In this document: piece by piece, positions 1 through 15,000 of the stretch
How positions within the stretch are numbered: the first letter of the stretch is position 1
Layout of the letters: every line of letters begins with the position of its first letter
Origin: Burkholderia seminalis DSM 23518
GTDB lineage: Bacteria; Pseudomonadota; Gammaproteobacteria; Burkholderiales; Burkholderiaceae
NCBI RefSeq assembly: GCF_902832885.1
Contig: NZ_CADFDK010000013.1
Coordinates: 124,001 to 188,000, forward strand
Reading direction: 5' to 3'
Length of the DNA stretch: 64,000 nucleotides
Translations under genes and position numbers: made by a program
Notes under the pieces: model-generated
What the model was told of the DNA's origin: nothing
The model's input: only the letters and a program-made list of their open reading frames with translations
Database searches by the model: none

Positions 1-1
1 C

Positions 2-1609
2 CAGCCGTCGGACGAGTTCCGGCAACGCGTCCACGACTGGGCGTTCACGACGCTCGAGGGGCTGGTCCAGGCCGCCGCCGACGATGTCGCGCGCCGCCTC
101 GGCGCGAGCGCGGCCGACGATTTCAGCATCAACTCGATCGGCTCGTTCCAGCGCGTCTACCAGGAAAACGAGGTCATCGACTGGACGATCATGCCGCAGG
201 GCTTCCTGCCGACCTTCGACAAGACGGTCTGGAGCCGGCTGGACAAGACGGTCGACAACCGCACGCTGGATGTGTCCGTGACGATGTCGGCCGACCTGAA
301 GAACGCGGGCATCAGGAAGGTCACCGTGACGATTGACTATCCGGGCAAGGGCCAGCCGGAATCCAACGCATTCACCGCCGACACGGCCAATACCTGGCAT
401 TACGAATCCAACGGTTTCTTCGGCGCGAACAAGCAATTCGTATCGGAATACACGTACTGGTACCAGGTCGAGCCCGAAGACGGCGATGCCTTCACGTCGC
501 CGACATTCAAGAGCAGCAGCGACCAGCTCCAGATTTCCAACACCGACCTCGGCTACCAGCAAGCCGAGTTCATCTGCTCGAACATCGCATTCGCATCGGA
601 AAAACCGGGCAACAACGTCGACTTCGTGCTGATCGACTTCACGTACCTGCCGACCGCCGGCTCCAAGCTGTTCGTCGATCAGCGCAAGGTCACCAAGAAC
701 GCCCAGGCCGTGCAGTTCCGCAGCCACAGCTATCAGCCGAGCGGCGCGAACTACAGCTATGCGGTCACCTACGTGCTGACGAACGGCGACATCATCGTCA
801 ACCAGCCACAGTCGGTGTACCCGGTGGTGAACAGCCAGACCCTGACCGTCTACAGCATGATCGCGCCCGCCGACTTCACGGTCACCGTCATGAACGACAC
901 GATTCCGGGGGGCAGTATCGCGCTGCCGGCGATCACCGGCGTCTCGCTGACGACCGGCTACACCGACCAGCCGGACAGCCCGGATCGCCAGACGCACAAG
1001 TTCCACGAACTGGGGATCGAGGACTACTACACCGGCACGTGGGAATACCAGGCCGTCAAGCGCAGCACCTCGACCGTCCAGGTCGACGGCACGGTCTATT
1101 ACCGCGACAAGAACAACACGCGCAAATCCGTCGCGGTCCGCAAGGTGCGCTACGGCAACACGCCGTCGTTCGCACTGGACGTGTTCCCGGTCCAGTTGCC
1201 CTTCACGGTGACGTTCGATCCGTCGCTGGTCGACTGGAAGACGTACATCCAGGTCGAAGTCCAGATGTACCGCGCGTCGGGGTCGGGCAAGACCGACATC
1301 GACTCCTGCATCTTCAAGCCCACGACGCTGTCGAACGGCACCACGATCCTCCCGTCGCCCTACTACTACACGTTCGCGCGCGAAGTCGATGCGTCGACGG
1401 AATTCCAGTACGCGACGACCTACTTCGAAGCCGGGACCAACCGCGGCGTCGAAGGGCCGCAGGGCAGTTACGACAACAACACGCTGGTGCTGCCCCACGA
1501 TACCAAGGGCGGGACGAAGCCGGTCTATTCGGTACGGCTGCCGGCAAGCGACGTCCTGACCCGCGACCTCGACGAGACCGACAAGGCCGACGAGACCGAC
1601 CTGGTCTGA
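2..1609 (+). CDS. Large beta-repeat protein of unknown function (5' end outside window)
   Basis: The reading frame is already open at the left edge, so the start is missing; at least 535 residues are present. I do not recognise the family. The protein is rich in Thr, Tyr, Asp and Val and looks all-beta. A recurring motif, aromatic residues followed by Y then a D/N-G turn, is visible as YWYQVEPEDGDAF (about 455-493), YAVTYVLTNGDI (about 758-793) and a weaker FQYATTYFEAG (about 1402-1434). The first two lie about 100 residues apart, suggesting tandem Ig-like or beta-sandwich units. The next gene contains the same motif several times, so the two proteins look like paralogues. No signal peptide can be judged because the N-terminus is absent. 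It is the first visible gene of a five-gene same-strand run ending at 8841. Function is not inferred. Confidence 0.75.
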   Translation, partial: QPSDEFRQRVHDWAFTTLEGLVQAAADDVARRLGASAADDFSINSIGSFQRVYQENEVIDWTIMPQGFLPTFDKTVWSRLDKTVDNRTLDVSVTMSADLKNAGIRKVTVTIDYPGKGQPESNAFTADTANTWHYESNGFFGANKQFVSEYTYWYQVEPEDGDAFTSPTFKSSSDQLQISNTDLGYQQAEFICSNIAFASEKPGNNVDFVLIDFTYLPTAGSKLFVDQRKVTKNAQAVQFRSHSYQPSGANYSYAVTYVLTNGDIIVNQPQSVYPVVNSQTLTVYSMIAPADFTVTVMNDTIPGGSIALPAITGVSLTTGYTDQPDSPDRQTHKFHELGIEDYYTGTWEYQAVKRSTSTVQVDGTVYYRDKNNTRKSVAVRKVRYGNTPSFALDVFPVQLPFTVTFDPSLVDWKTYIQVEVQMYRASGSGKTDIDSCIFKPTTLSNGTTILPSPYYYTFAREVDASTEFQYATTYFEAGTNRGVEGPQGSYDNNTLVLPHDTKGGTKPVYSVRLPASDVLTRDLDETDKADETDLV

Positions 1610-1640
1610 CCGCCCTCCCGACCGACCCAAGCGCGCGACC

Positions 1641-3296
1641 ATGACAACGCTCACCTACACCGTCAAGCTGGCGACCGAATCCGGCCCCGCATCGCCTCCC
1701 GCCCCCCGGCGGGCGACGCTGCTGCTCGAGTTCAAGGATCCGGTACGCAACGCTTACCAGCAAGCGACGCTCGTCCTCGACACCGACACGCCGCGGCGCA
1801 CGTGGCAGATCGACGTGGCCGCGGCCGACACGGGACAGGCGTTCTACGCCTCGGTGCTCGATTACGAGGCCGGCGAACAGGTCGCGCGCGCTCCGGTCCC
1901 CTTCGTCGGCACCGAGGCCACGATCGGCGGCGCCGCCGAACCCGTCTCCGTCACGGCGCTGCTCGACGCGCTCGACTGGACGGCCGTGTCCTCGGTACAG
2001 GTCGCCGTCGGGGGACAGTCCCACACCTTCACCCGCGAGCGGCCGTATGCGTGGTGCTTCGCGCTGCCCGGCCCGGGCATCGTCGAATGGGCCGCCGACT
2101 ACGCGATGACGGACGGCACCCGGCGATCCGGCACGGGCGTGGCCACGCAAGGCATCGCCATCATCCCCGCGCCGCCGGCCGACGTTCGCTTCTCGATCGC
2201 CGCCGCCGACGTCGACGCATTCGCGGTGGCTGCCGTCGCGTTGCGCGTGACCGGCTACGACGGCGTGGTCAGGACTGCAGAACTCGCCAAGACGCACCCG
2301 AGCGTGACGCTCTCGCTGCCGTTCGCGCCGCCGGAACAGGCATGGTTCGTCTACGACTGGACGGTCACCTATACCGACGGCACGCCTGCGTGGACCGCGC
2401 CGGCCCGCGCGAGCGACGGCGCGCGGTCGATCGTGCTCGACGATTTCGGCCGCATCCTGCTGGCCAGCGACGCCATCGACTTCGACGTGGTCGAGAAAGT
2501 GACGCTGACCTGGCAGTACGACAACCAACCCAAGACGGCCGAGTTGTCCCGCGCGCAACGGTCGGTCCTGCTGCGCCCCGGCCAGGACTACGATCGTGCG
2601 CGGCCGCTGGTGGCCGGCCTGACCTATGTGCTGTCCAGCGGATCGACGAACCTCGAGGGCGAGGCCGTGCCGCAGGGCCGCTTCGAGGTGCCCTATCCGC
2701 TCAGCACGCGGCTGGTGCGCGTCTTTGCGCCCGGCATGCTGACCACGCCGCCGCTCTACAGCGCGATGCGCCTCACGTCGGTCCAGACGCTCGAACTGGG
2801 CTCCGGCTGGCAACTCCAGACCGGCCTGCCGCAGATCAACCTCACCCCGAGCGCGCCGACCTGGGAAACGCGCGTCGCCGCGGTCGAGCCGGAGCGGGTC
2901 GTGCTGAGCTTCGCGGGCACGGCAACGCCCGACGGCGGCGGCAGGCCGAAGCCGATCGCGCTGACCCGATCGCCATTCGAGCTGACGCCCGCCGGGCCGG
3001 AGATCGCGCTCGCGACGGTCCAGGTATCGGCGCAGTCCGTCTCCTGGGAGCGCTACGTGCGCGTGGAAGCGAGCCTGTGGACCGGCAGCGATGCCGCACG
3101 TGAAAACGAACAGACGATCTCGTTCGACCGCAACAGCGCCGATGCGTGGTGGGCCTACCTGCCGCCATCGGGAACCTACGGCCCGTCGTTCCGATGGTCG
3201 GCGACCTACTATCCGGCCGACGGCACGTCGCCACAGCACAAGGCACCGACGTCCAGCGACAACCCGCGCCTGTCGCTGCCGCCGACGCTGTCCTGA
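1641..3296 (+). CDS. Beta-repeat protein, paralogue of the upstream gene
   Basis: This 551-residue protein starts at an ATG 31 bases after the previous stop, without a clear Shine-Dalgarno sequence. The family is not recognised. Repeats are visible around motifs of the form W/Y-x-x-x-Y-x-x-x-DG: VEWAADYAMTDGT (about 2083-2120), FVYDWTVTYTDGT (about 2346-2384), GLTYVLSSGST (about 2617-2649) and FRWSATYYPADGT (about 3190-3228). They are spaced close to 90 residues apart or twice that, implying about five or six beta-sandwich-like units. The same motif occurs in the preceding gene. No signal peptide, transmembrane segment or catalytic motif is evident, so a structural, binding or scaffold role is possible but unproven. 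It sits directly upstream of the prenyltransferase-like and terpene-cyclase-like genes. Confidence 0.8.
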   Translation: MTTLTYTVKLATESGPASPPAPRRATLLLEFKDPVRNAYQQATLVLDTDTPRRTWQIDVAAADTGQAFYASVLDYEAGEQVARAPVPFVGTEATIGGAAEPVSVTALLDALDWTAVSSVQVAVGGQSHTFTRERPYAWCFALPGPGIVEWAADYAMTDGTRRSGTGVATQGIAIIPAPPADVRFSIAAADVDAFAVAAVALRVTGYDGVVRTAELAKTHPSVTLSLPFAPPEQAWFVYDWTVTYTDGTPAWTAPARASDGARSIVLDDFGRILLASDAIDFDVVEKVTLTWQYDNQPKTAELSRAQRSVLLRPGQDYDRARPLVAGLTYVLSSGSTNLEGEAVPQGRFEVPYPLSTRLVRVFAPGMLTTPPLYSAMRLTSVQTLELGSGWQLQTGLPQINLTPSAPTWETRVAAVEPERVVLSFAGTATPDGGGRPKPIALTRSPFELTPAGPEIALATVQVSAQSVSWERYVRVEASLWTGSDAARENEQTISFDRNSADAWWAYLPPSGTYGPSFRWSATYYPADGTSPQHKAPTSSDNPRLSLPPTLS

Positions 3297-3324
3297 GCGC
3301 GGCCTTCACGCACGAACGCCCACC

Positions 3325-4316
3325 ATGCCCATGGCCGAACTCCACCCGGCAGTGCAGCGAGCGCTGGCGCTGGCGTCCTCGCACGGGACGCCCGCACGCC
3401 AGGCCGCGGCGCCCGCGCCGGACGCCGCGCTGCGGCACCTGCTGCGCGACCGTTCGCCGGCGGAACCCGCCGCCTGGAACGACAGCAAACTGGGACGCAG
3501 CGGCTTTCCGGTGGAAATCTCCATCGCGTTCGGCCGCCCGGAACTGCGCTATACCGTGGAGCCCGCCGGCCCCGACACGCCGCCCGCGCGCCGGTTGAGT
3601 CGCGCGGGTGCCGCGATCGCCGCGCTGTCGGACGAGTCGATCGAACCCGCGGACCTCGCGGCGATCGCGTCGTTCCAGGACAACGCGGCGCTCGCCTACG
3701 GCGCATGGATCGGCGGCCGGCACGGCGACGGCAAGCCCCGCTTCAAGCTCTATGCGGAGGTGCCCGGGCGCGGCGCCGAGCACGCGCTGGCCTGGGGCAC
3801 CCGCCATCTCGGCGACCTGTCGGGCATCGTCCGGCGCGGCGCGTGGCCCGTCATGGCCGGCTGGCAACCGGCGGGCCGGCGCGCCGAGCTCTACCTCCGC
3901 ACGCGCCGGCTGTTCCGCGCGGACGTGCCGCTGCTGATGGCGGCGGCACGACTCGAGCACCGCGCAGACGAAGTGCTCGGCCTGCTGCAGGATGCCTGCT
4001 GCAGCGCGATCGAGGCCGCGCTGCCGGCGGCCGATTTCGGCGTCAGCATCGGTGCCGGCCCGGACGGCGCGTCGACGTTCACGCTGTATGCGGTCGCCAA
4101 CGACCTGTTCGGCGGCGACGGCCGCATCCGCGAAACGGTGCTGCGCGTGGCCGCCGCCCGCGGATGGGACACGCACTTCTATCGCGCGCTCAGCGAACCG
4201 CTGGCCGGCGCGAGCGGCTTCGTGACCCGGCACGGGATGTTCGGCATCGTCGTGGCATCGGACCAGCCGGCGACCGTGGCCATCGGACTGACGCCGGACC
4301 ATCCCGAGACGTCGTC

Positions 4317-4320
<4 letters not shown>
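3325..4320 (+). CDS. Candidate DMATS-type (ABBA-fold) aromatic prenyltransferase
   Basis: 331 residues if started at this ATG; a second in-frame ATG lies two codons later. Residues 61-80 (GFPVEISIAF followed by RYTVEP) resemble the N-terminal signature of DMATS-family prenyltransferases, whose catalytic Glu lies in a P-x-E-hydrophobic-S context; here it would be E64. Further on are K-L-Y (141-143), R-A-E-L-Y (186-190) and T-L-Y (253-255). Their spacing fits the alternating basic and Tyr residues of the diphosphate-binding 'tyrosine shield' in the ten-stranded ABBA barrel. Family members transfer a prenyl group to indoles or other aromatics, and some related ABBA enzymes modify peptides. The gene's stop overlaps the start of the toroid-fold gene (ATGA), pointing to coupled translation and a shared pathway. 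The assignment rests on motif pattern only; the substrate is unknown. Confidence 0.62.
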
Positions 4321-8841
<4,521 letters not shown>

Positions 8842-8892
8842 CGCCGGCCGGTCGTCGCAGCACGATCGGGCAGCGCGACGGCATGAAAGCGA

Positions 8893-8938
8893 CCGCGCGC
8901 GGCGGCATCCGGCCCGGCGGGCCGAGGCCGCCGCGCGG
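8893..8938. other. GC-rich inverted repeat between convergent operons
   Basis: GCGCGGCGGC at 8897-8906 is complementary to GCCGCCGCGC at 8927-8936, with a 20-base loop that is itself GC-palindromic. It lies in the short gap between two converging operons (stops at 8841 and 8986), where a bidirectional terminator is expected. No T-tract follows on either strand, so termination is only suggested. Confidence 0.35.
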
Positions 8939-8985
8939 CCGCGGTCGACGCGGTGGCGAGCCGTCGTGCCGCGGCGACCGGCCCG

Positions 8986-11223
8986 TCAGAGAAACAGCAG
9001 CGCCTCGTTCAACTCCGTCTCGCGGCTCGGCTGGCCCCGCCAACCCAGTCGAACGGGAACCGAATAGAGCCGTTGCGCGCCGAAGCGCGGCCAGAAATGG
9101 CACAGCCCCGGCGCGATCACCTGCACGACGGACAGGCCGAGGTCGGGTCGCGTCTTGTCGACGACGAGCACGTCCATGCCGGCCGCCGCGATGCGCCCGA
9201 CACCCTGCGCGATCGCAGCCGGCAGCGACGCGGCGCCGGTCGGCTGCCACGTCGAGCGGCTCGTGCGGGGCAAATCGGCCGCCGGATACAGGAATCCGGT
9301 GTCCGCCAGCTTGCCGCGATCCCACGGGTCCGGCGCATCCGCGGCGACATCGAGCAACTGGTTGACTTCGGTCAGCGCCCGGTTCACTGCGATGGCGCCG
9401 TCCGGATGGCAGCCGAAGCCGATCGAGAAGCGCCCGTCCTGCGGATTTTCCGCGAGCGCGGCCACGGTCGGCACCCCGAGGTCGGCGGTGATGTCGAGCG
9501 CCCACAAACGCCATCCGAGCGTCGCGTATTCGCGCACGAGCGCGTCGAAATACGGATCATCGAAACTCGACAATTCGATGCCGGGCCGCGCGATCCGGTT
9601 GTACCACCAGATCGCGACCGCATCGCGCTCGATCAATTCGAGCATGCCTTGCAGGATCGCCTCGTCGAGGCTCGAGCCCGCCGCGCAGCCGTTGGGGTTA
9701 TGCACGCACGCGGCCGGCGCCCGCGCGCTGTCCGGCGTTTCCGCATAGCAGTAGCTCAGCGGCACGAGGTGGCGCCGGCCGGTCACGAGCGACCAGGCCG
9801 GCGTCCAGTCGATGACGTCGTGCGCCGTGAAGCGCGGCGGCACCTGTTTCCGGACATCGCGGGTCAACGCGTTGATCGCGTCGCGCGCGTCGAATTGCCG
9901 TTCGCTGAACTGCTGAAGGGCGTTCACGTGGATCGGGGCGGCGTCGCATGCGGGATCGGCGAGCAGGCTTTCGAGGCTTCCCGTCAGCGTCGCCTCGTCC
10001 CCCTGGTACACGCTGCTGAATCGCTCGAGCGCCTCGCACAGCGCGCTCGCGCGGGCCTGATCGTCGGTACGGCCCTTGCCGGCGCAGATCCTGTCGAAGC
10101 GGTTGCTGCCCGGCACGGCCGCCGGGCACACGAGAAAGCCCGACGCGTAGACCTTGCGCAGGCCCGCGTGCCGCTTCGGCATCGGATGCAGGTAAGCGAT
10201 CGCGCCGCTGACCGGCGAGACCAGATGGGCATGACGCGCGAACACCTGCTGCGGATCGGCGATGCGGTAGCCGCCGTCGGCGCGCGCCAGCGGTTCATGA
10301 TCGGCGAGACGCGGCGCGCGCGCCGCCTGTTCGCGCATCCACCCGGGATTGCCGCAGCACGGGCATTGCGGACGTTTCAGCACGCGGTGACGCTCGGCGG
10401 CCAGCGTGTCGATGCGCTGCGCCACGATATGGGTCTGCGCCCGTGCCGACGCCGCGGGGTTGACGGCGATCTGCTCGACTGTCGCCGCCACGAGCGCCGC
10501 CGCGGCAAAGGCCGCCGCACGCGACGCCGCCGGCGGCAGACGCGCCGCGTCGCGGCCGTGATGGCGCGCGAGCAGCGCTTCGACGGGCCGGTTGATGCGA
10601 ATCCAGTAGCGCACGCATTCGATGCACGGCGCGTCGGCGAGCGCGTCGCCGCCGGCCAGCAACGGTCCGATCAGCGTCTGCACGCCGCCCGTCGTCACGA
10701 CGAGCAACGCCCCGCCGCGCGCCGCGACGCGGGCGGCGCACGCGGCGAGATCGTCGCGATCGTGCGTATCGGCGATCGCGACGGTCAGCCCGGCCTCCGT
10801 CACGACGTCGATGCCGGCTGCGTCGAGCGCGCGCCCGAGCGCCGTATCGTCGACACCGAACCGCTCGATCGCGACACGCAGTTGCGCGACGTGCGCGCAA
10901 GCCGCGTCGCCGTCGAGCCCCGCACGCTCGAAGAAGCCGCGCGCCGCATCGTCGTCGTGCGGCAGGTCCGCGCGCACGTACCCGCGACGCACCAGTTGAT
11001 CGAGACGCGCGAGCACGTCCCATTCGCCGAACGCACCGGCAAGCGACGTCACGGTCTCCGCGATCGTCATCCGCGCCCGCAGGCACGCCGCGATCCGCAC
11101 GAAAATCGCGCCGGACAGCATCACGCGCTTGAATTCGTCGACGACGAACAAGGTCTCGGGCCCGGCATCGAGCACGAGCAAATGCGGCTTGAAGCGCAAC
11201 ACGCGCGAAGGGTCGTCGAGCAT
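8986..11223 (-). CDS. Fused E1-like/YcaO cyclodehydratase of a TOMM peptide system
   Basis: 745 residues from the ATG at 11223; upstream in-frame sequence looks like shadow coding. The N-terminal ~340 residues are the E1-like (ThiF-related) partner that binds the precursor leader and presents it to the enzyme, including CIECVRYWIRINRPVEALL. A CPCCG pair follows. The C-terminal half is YcaO, the ATP-dependent enzyme that phosphorylates the peptide amide and closes Cys/Ser/Thr side chains to azolines. Visible YcaO motifs are SALCEALERFSSVY, ELIERDAVAIWWYNR, ALTEVNQLL and the C-terminal RLYSVPVRLGW. The protein ends ...ALLFL and lacks the PxPxP tail of many azoline-forming YcaOs. It is the last gene of an operon with two precursors 80 and 459 bases upstream. 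No flavin dehydrogenase is nearby, so the products may remain azolines or be oxidised by an enzyme encoded elsewhere. Confidence 0.92.
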   Translation of the reverse strand: MLDDPSRVLRFKPHLLVLDAGPETLFVVDEFKRVMLSGAIFVRIAACLRARMTIAETVTSLAGAFGEWDVLARLDQLVRRGYVRADLPHDDDAARGFFERAGLDGDAACAHVAQLRVAIERFGVDDTALGRALDAAGIDVVTEAGLTVAIADTHDRDDLAACAARVAARGGALLVVTTGGVQTLIGPLLAGGDALADAPCIECVRYWIRINRPVEALLARHHGRDAARLPPAASRAAAFAAAALVAATVEQIAVNPAASARAQTHIVAQRIDTLAAERHRVLKRPQCPCCGNPGWMREQAARAPRLADHEPLARADGGYRIADPQQVFARHAHLVSPVSGAIAYLHPMPKRHAGLRKVYASGFLVCPAAVPGSNRFDRICAGKGRTDDQARASALCEALERFSSVYQGDEATLTGSLESLLADPACDAAPIHVNALQQFSERQFDARDAINALTRDVRKQVPPRFTAHDVIDWTPAWSLVTGRRHLVPLSYCYAETPDSARAPAACVHNPNGCAAGSSLDEAILQGMLELIERDAVAIWWYNRIARPGIELSSFDDPYFDALVREYATLGWRLWALDITADLGVPTVAALAENPQDGRFSIGFGCHPDGAIAVNRALTEVNQLLDVAADAPDPWDRGKLADTGFLYPAADLPRTSRSTWQPTGAASLPAAIAQGVGRIAAAGMDVLVVDKTRPDLGLSVVQVIAPGLCHFWPRFGAQRLYSVPVRLGWRGQPSRETELNEALLFL

Positions 11224-11303
11224 CGTCGGGTTCCATGCGGCGGGTAAACGAACGTCGCGCGGCGCCGGGGCCGCGCGACGGTACACGGCGCGGCCGCGCC
11301 GCG

Positions 11304-11666
11304 TCAGCAGCAGGTGAACAGGTAACTCGGCCCGGCGTCGCAGTAGGCCGCGAGCGCAACGGCCTCCTCGTCGAGGCCCAACGGCTGCTCCGGTATGCCG
11401 ACCGTCATCACGTTGCGCGGCAGGTGCCAGCTCCCGCCGCCGTTGGCATGGCTCTTCCAGCCATGATCGCCATGGGTCTTGACGACCTCGATGTCGACGA
11501 TCCACGGACACTGGTAACCGAAGTATTTCGCGAGCGTCTCCAGCGGCCGCTCCAGCAGCTCGTCCTTGAATTCCGGATCCCGCCACGAGAGCGCGATCGC
11601 GCGCAGATAGACCTTCTGGAACTCCAGCATCGATTCGAGCGTCGGATTCGCGTTGTTGTTGGCCAT
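11304..11666 (-). CDS. TOMM precursor peptide, BMA_0021/BMA_0022 type, Cys-containing tail
   Basis: This 120-residue peptide is one of a pair of precursors. The N-terminal two thirds form a nitrile-hydratase-like leader (ALSWRDPEFKDELLERPLETL, then YFGYQCPW), the part recognised by the E1-like domain. The tail, AAYCDAGPSYLFTCC, carries Cys, Ser, Thr and a terminal Cys-Cys, all possible cyclisation sites. The neighbouring precursor shares the leader pattern but not the Cys residues. It lies 16 bases downstream of that peptide and 80 bases upstream of the YcaO gene. The family was described computationally from Burkholderia mallei genomes. The final product and its activity are not known to me. 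Confidence 0.88.
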   Translation of the reverse strand: MANNNANPTLESMLEFQKVYLRAIALSWRDPEFKDELLERPLETLAKYFGYQCPWIVDIEVVKTHGDHGWKSHANGGGSWHLPRNVMTVGIPEQPLGLDEEAVALAAYCDAGPSYLFTCC

Positions 11667-11682
11667 GTCGGTTTCCCCGCGG

Positions 11683-12027
11683 TCATTCCATGATGGTGAT
11701 GTGGTTCGCGTTGTAGGCGGCCAGCGCCTGCGCGAATTGCGCTTTGTCCGCCGGCGCGGGCGGCAGGTACAGCGTGAGCTTGTTTCTCCGGCCGGCCGTC
11801 CAGTCGCCGTTGACGGTCGGCGTCCACTCGGACGATTTCGGCTGCACCTTCAGGTCGAGCCGGAACGGAAAGTGATAGTCGAAATGCTCGCGCAGCGCCT
11901 CGATCGGGTCGGCCTCGAGTTCGTCGAGAAACGCCGGCGAATGCCACGCCAGCGCGATCGCCCGGATGACGGTTGCGCGGTATTCCAGAAACTGCTCGTA
12001 CGTCGGTAGTCGAAGATCCTTGCTCAT
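11683..12027 (-). CDS. TOMM precursor peptide, BMA_0021/BMA_0022 type, Cys-free tail
   Basis: 114 residues. The start was chosen at the ATG preceded by AGGAG with seven bases of spacing (about 12035-12039 on the complement). The leader AIALAWHSPAFLDELEADP, then REHFDYHFPF, parallels the adjacent precursor. The C-terminus (ALAAYNANHITIME) contains no Cys and only one Thr, so if it is modified the chemistry must differ, or the peptide may serve another role such as immunity, chaperone or decoy. It is 33 bases downstream of the kinase/cyclase gene, in the same operon. The strong ribosome site and the compact position suggest high expression. Confidence 0.86.
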   Translation of the reverse strand: MSKDLRLPTYEQFLEYRATVIRAIALAWHSPAFLDELEADPIEALREHFDYHFPFRLDLKVQPKSSEWTPTVNGDWTAGRRNKLTLYLPPAPADKAQFAQALAAYNANHITIME

Positions 12028-12060
12028 CTCTCTGTTCTCCTGATGGACGAATGGAACCAC

Positions 12061-15000
12061 TTACGGCAACGACTGCAACAGCGTTCCGGCGAGCCTGGCG
12101 ACGCGGCCCATGCCCGCCGCTGTTGCAATTTCGACTGCGCGCCGGCACGCGTCCAGCGCGGCCACGCCGCCGCATCGCGGATCGGCCAGGCGCAAGTATT
12201 CGCATTTCTTCATCAGCAGTTGCGCTTCGTAATAGCGCTCCCCGGTCGATTCGCACCGTGCGAGGCATTCGTCGATCCGGGCAAGCGCGGCGCCGTACTC
12301 GCCGCGCGCGGCATCCAGTTCCGCCAGCAGCGACGCGTAGTAGGTCAGCCCGAGCCGCCCGCCCGATTGCCGCTGCGCGTCGAGATGCTCGACGACACCC
12401 GCGCGATCCCCGGTCGCCCACGCGCGAATGATCGCCGCGTAGTGCTCGACCGCGCGCAGCCGGTGAATCTCCGACAGGCGCAGAATCGCGTCCGACAGCG
12501 CGAGCGCCGCATCGCGATCGCCCGCAAGCTGGTACGTGCGCGCGAGGTACATCATCGTGACGCCGAGCGTCGGCAAATGGTCGAGGCAGGTCGCGCAATA
12601 CACCGCGTCGTGCGCCATCGCGAGCGCGGCACGCGGATCGTCGTCCATGCACCAGCGCACGCTTGCGAGCGACGCCATCGTCCATGCACGCGTATCGAGC
12701 CCGAGGATGCACCGGTGGTTCGCGTCGCGCCGCACGTCGTAGCCCGCGAGCACCGCCTCGAACGCGGCGCGGGCGCGCGCATAGTGACCGTCGACCCACA
12801 GGCTCATGCCGCGCATCGCGTCCGCCGCGACCTGAACGCCGGCATCGCCGCGCTCGGTCGCGAGCGCGTCGAGCCGCAAGCCGATCCCGCGCACGGTGGG
12901 ACGGTCGCCCGCGACGTGGTAGTAGGTCGACAAGGTCCACAGCGCGCTGATCTCGAGCCCCGGGTCGTCGAGCGTCCGCACCTGCCGCAGCAGCAGCTCG
13001 GCATGCTCGCGCGCCTGCGGGTCCGCCCAGCCGAACCGTGCCATCGTCGCGTGCGTCAGCGTCGTGCGGATGCGTGCGCTGTCGTGTTCGCGTTGCGCGT
13101 AGTCGGCATTGCCGAGCCATTCGAACACGGCTTGCCCGTAGCGGATCGCGTCGTCGTACCGCGCGCCCTCGAGCGCACGGCGCGCCGCGTCGATGCCGTG
13201 CGCGATCGCGTCGGCCAGGGCACCCGCGCGCGCGAAGTGCCCGGCGACACCGAACGTGTGCGCACCGGCGCCCCGATCGGCTTCCGCGATCAATGCGCGG
13301 CCGACCCGCGCATGGTTGCCGCGCCGCACGGCGGGCGGCATCGATTCATAGGCCGCGTCGCGGATCAACGCGTGGCGGAATGCATAGAACACCCGATCGC
13401 GCCGATGTTGCGCGTACACGATCCGCTCTTCGAGCAGCAGCCGCAGATGCCCGTCGAGCGTGGTCCGATCGTGCGGCGATGCATCGGCGAGCAATTGCGC
13501 ATCCACCTCGAGCCCGATGGTCGCGGCGAGCTGCGCGGTGTCGCGCGCATCGTCGATCCGGTCGAACGCGAGACCGAGCATGCCGCCGAGACTCAGCGGA
13601 AGCGGAAAGGGATCCGTTGCCCGCGGCCCCGCGAGCGCGCCGTCCGCGCCGCTCGTCGTCAACTCGCGCGCGACGGCCTCGATGAACAACGGGATGCCGG
13701 CCGTGCGGCGGGCAAGCGGGTCGAGCCAGGCCGGATCGGGCACGCCCTGCCCGAGGTACGCCGACATCAGGCGCTGCGCGTCGGCACGCGGCAGGCGGCG
13801 CAGCACCAGGCGCTCGGTCGCGGCGCGCCACCGGCCAAGCTTCTCGGGGCGTGACGTGAAGACGACGGCGAGCGCCGCCGCGCGCGGCGAGCGCTGCAGG
13901 TAGGCGAGAAAATCCTCGGTCGCGCGGTCGATCCACTGGACGTCCTCGACGACGAGCAGCACCGGCGCGCCGTTGCCGAGCGACACGATCAACTGTTCGA
14001 GGACGTCGAACAGCGCGTGCCGTTCGCGTACGCTCGACCACAGGAACCCCTTCGCATCGCACGGCAGCCCCAGCCAGGTGGCGAGCGCGGCGCGGGCCGC
14101 CGCATGATCGCACTCGAGCGGCGCGATCATCGTGTCGATCGCGTCGAGCGCGCCGCCGGCCGGACTGTCGGCGTCGATATGCCAATGCGCGCCGATGAAC
14201 CTCAGGACCGGAAACAACGCATGATTCTCGCGTTCCGGCAGGCACCCGCAATGCGCGAACGCGTGGCCCTGGATCCGCACGGCCTCGCACAGCTCGTGCA
14301 CGAGGCGCGACTTGCCGATTCCCGCTTCACCGACGACGAGCCGCGGCACGCCGTGCGGCGCAGGCTCGCCGCGCATCGCGCGACGGTAACGCGCGAGCGT
14401 CTCCTGCCAATGGCGCAACAGCGCGTCGAGCTCGTGGGTGCGGCCGACCATCGGTACCCGCACACCGGTGTCGAGCGAATCGAACGGCGTATCGGCGCGG
14501 CGCTCGCCGAGCAATTCATGGACCGGCTGCGGCAGGAGGCCCGCGCGCGCCAGCCGCAACGCGGTCGGCCGATGGTCGGCATGCCGATCGAGCGCGAGCC
14601 GCGCATCGTCGCTGACCAGGATCTGCCCGGGTCCGGCGAGCCTCAACAATCGCGATGCCGCGGCGGGCGTCGATACGCCCGACATGTGCGATGCATGCGC
14701 GAGCACCTGCCCGACGTGAATCGCGGCGGCCACTTCGACCCGCCAGCCGTCGCCGCCGCCGCCGATGCCGCCGGCCGTCGCCGGTACCGGCAGCCGCGCG
14801 CGCTCGGCCACCCGCACCATGTCGAGCGCCGCGCGCGCCGCGCGGCGGGCGGGCCGGTCGATGTCGCCCTGCAAGCCGAAATGGAACAGCAGCGTATCGC
14901 CGAGCCGCCCGCCCGCGTGCGCGCCGTAGCCGATGGCGATGTCGGCGCACTTGGTCAGCCATTGCTCCTCGTAGCCGTCGAGCAGGTCGCCATGATCGGC

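Noticed and set aside
11224-11586. N-terminal extension of the YcaO fusion through the first precursor gene
   Set aside because: The extension is the out-of-frame shadow of the precursor; the family begins near MLDDPSRVLRFKPHL.
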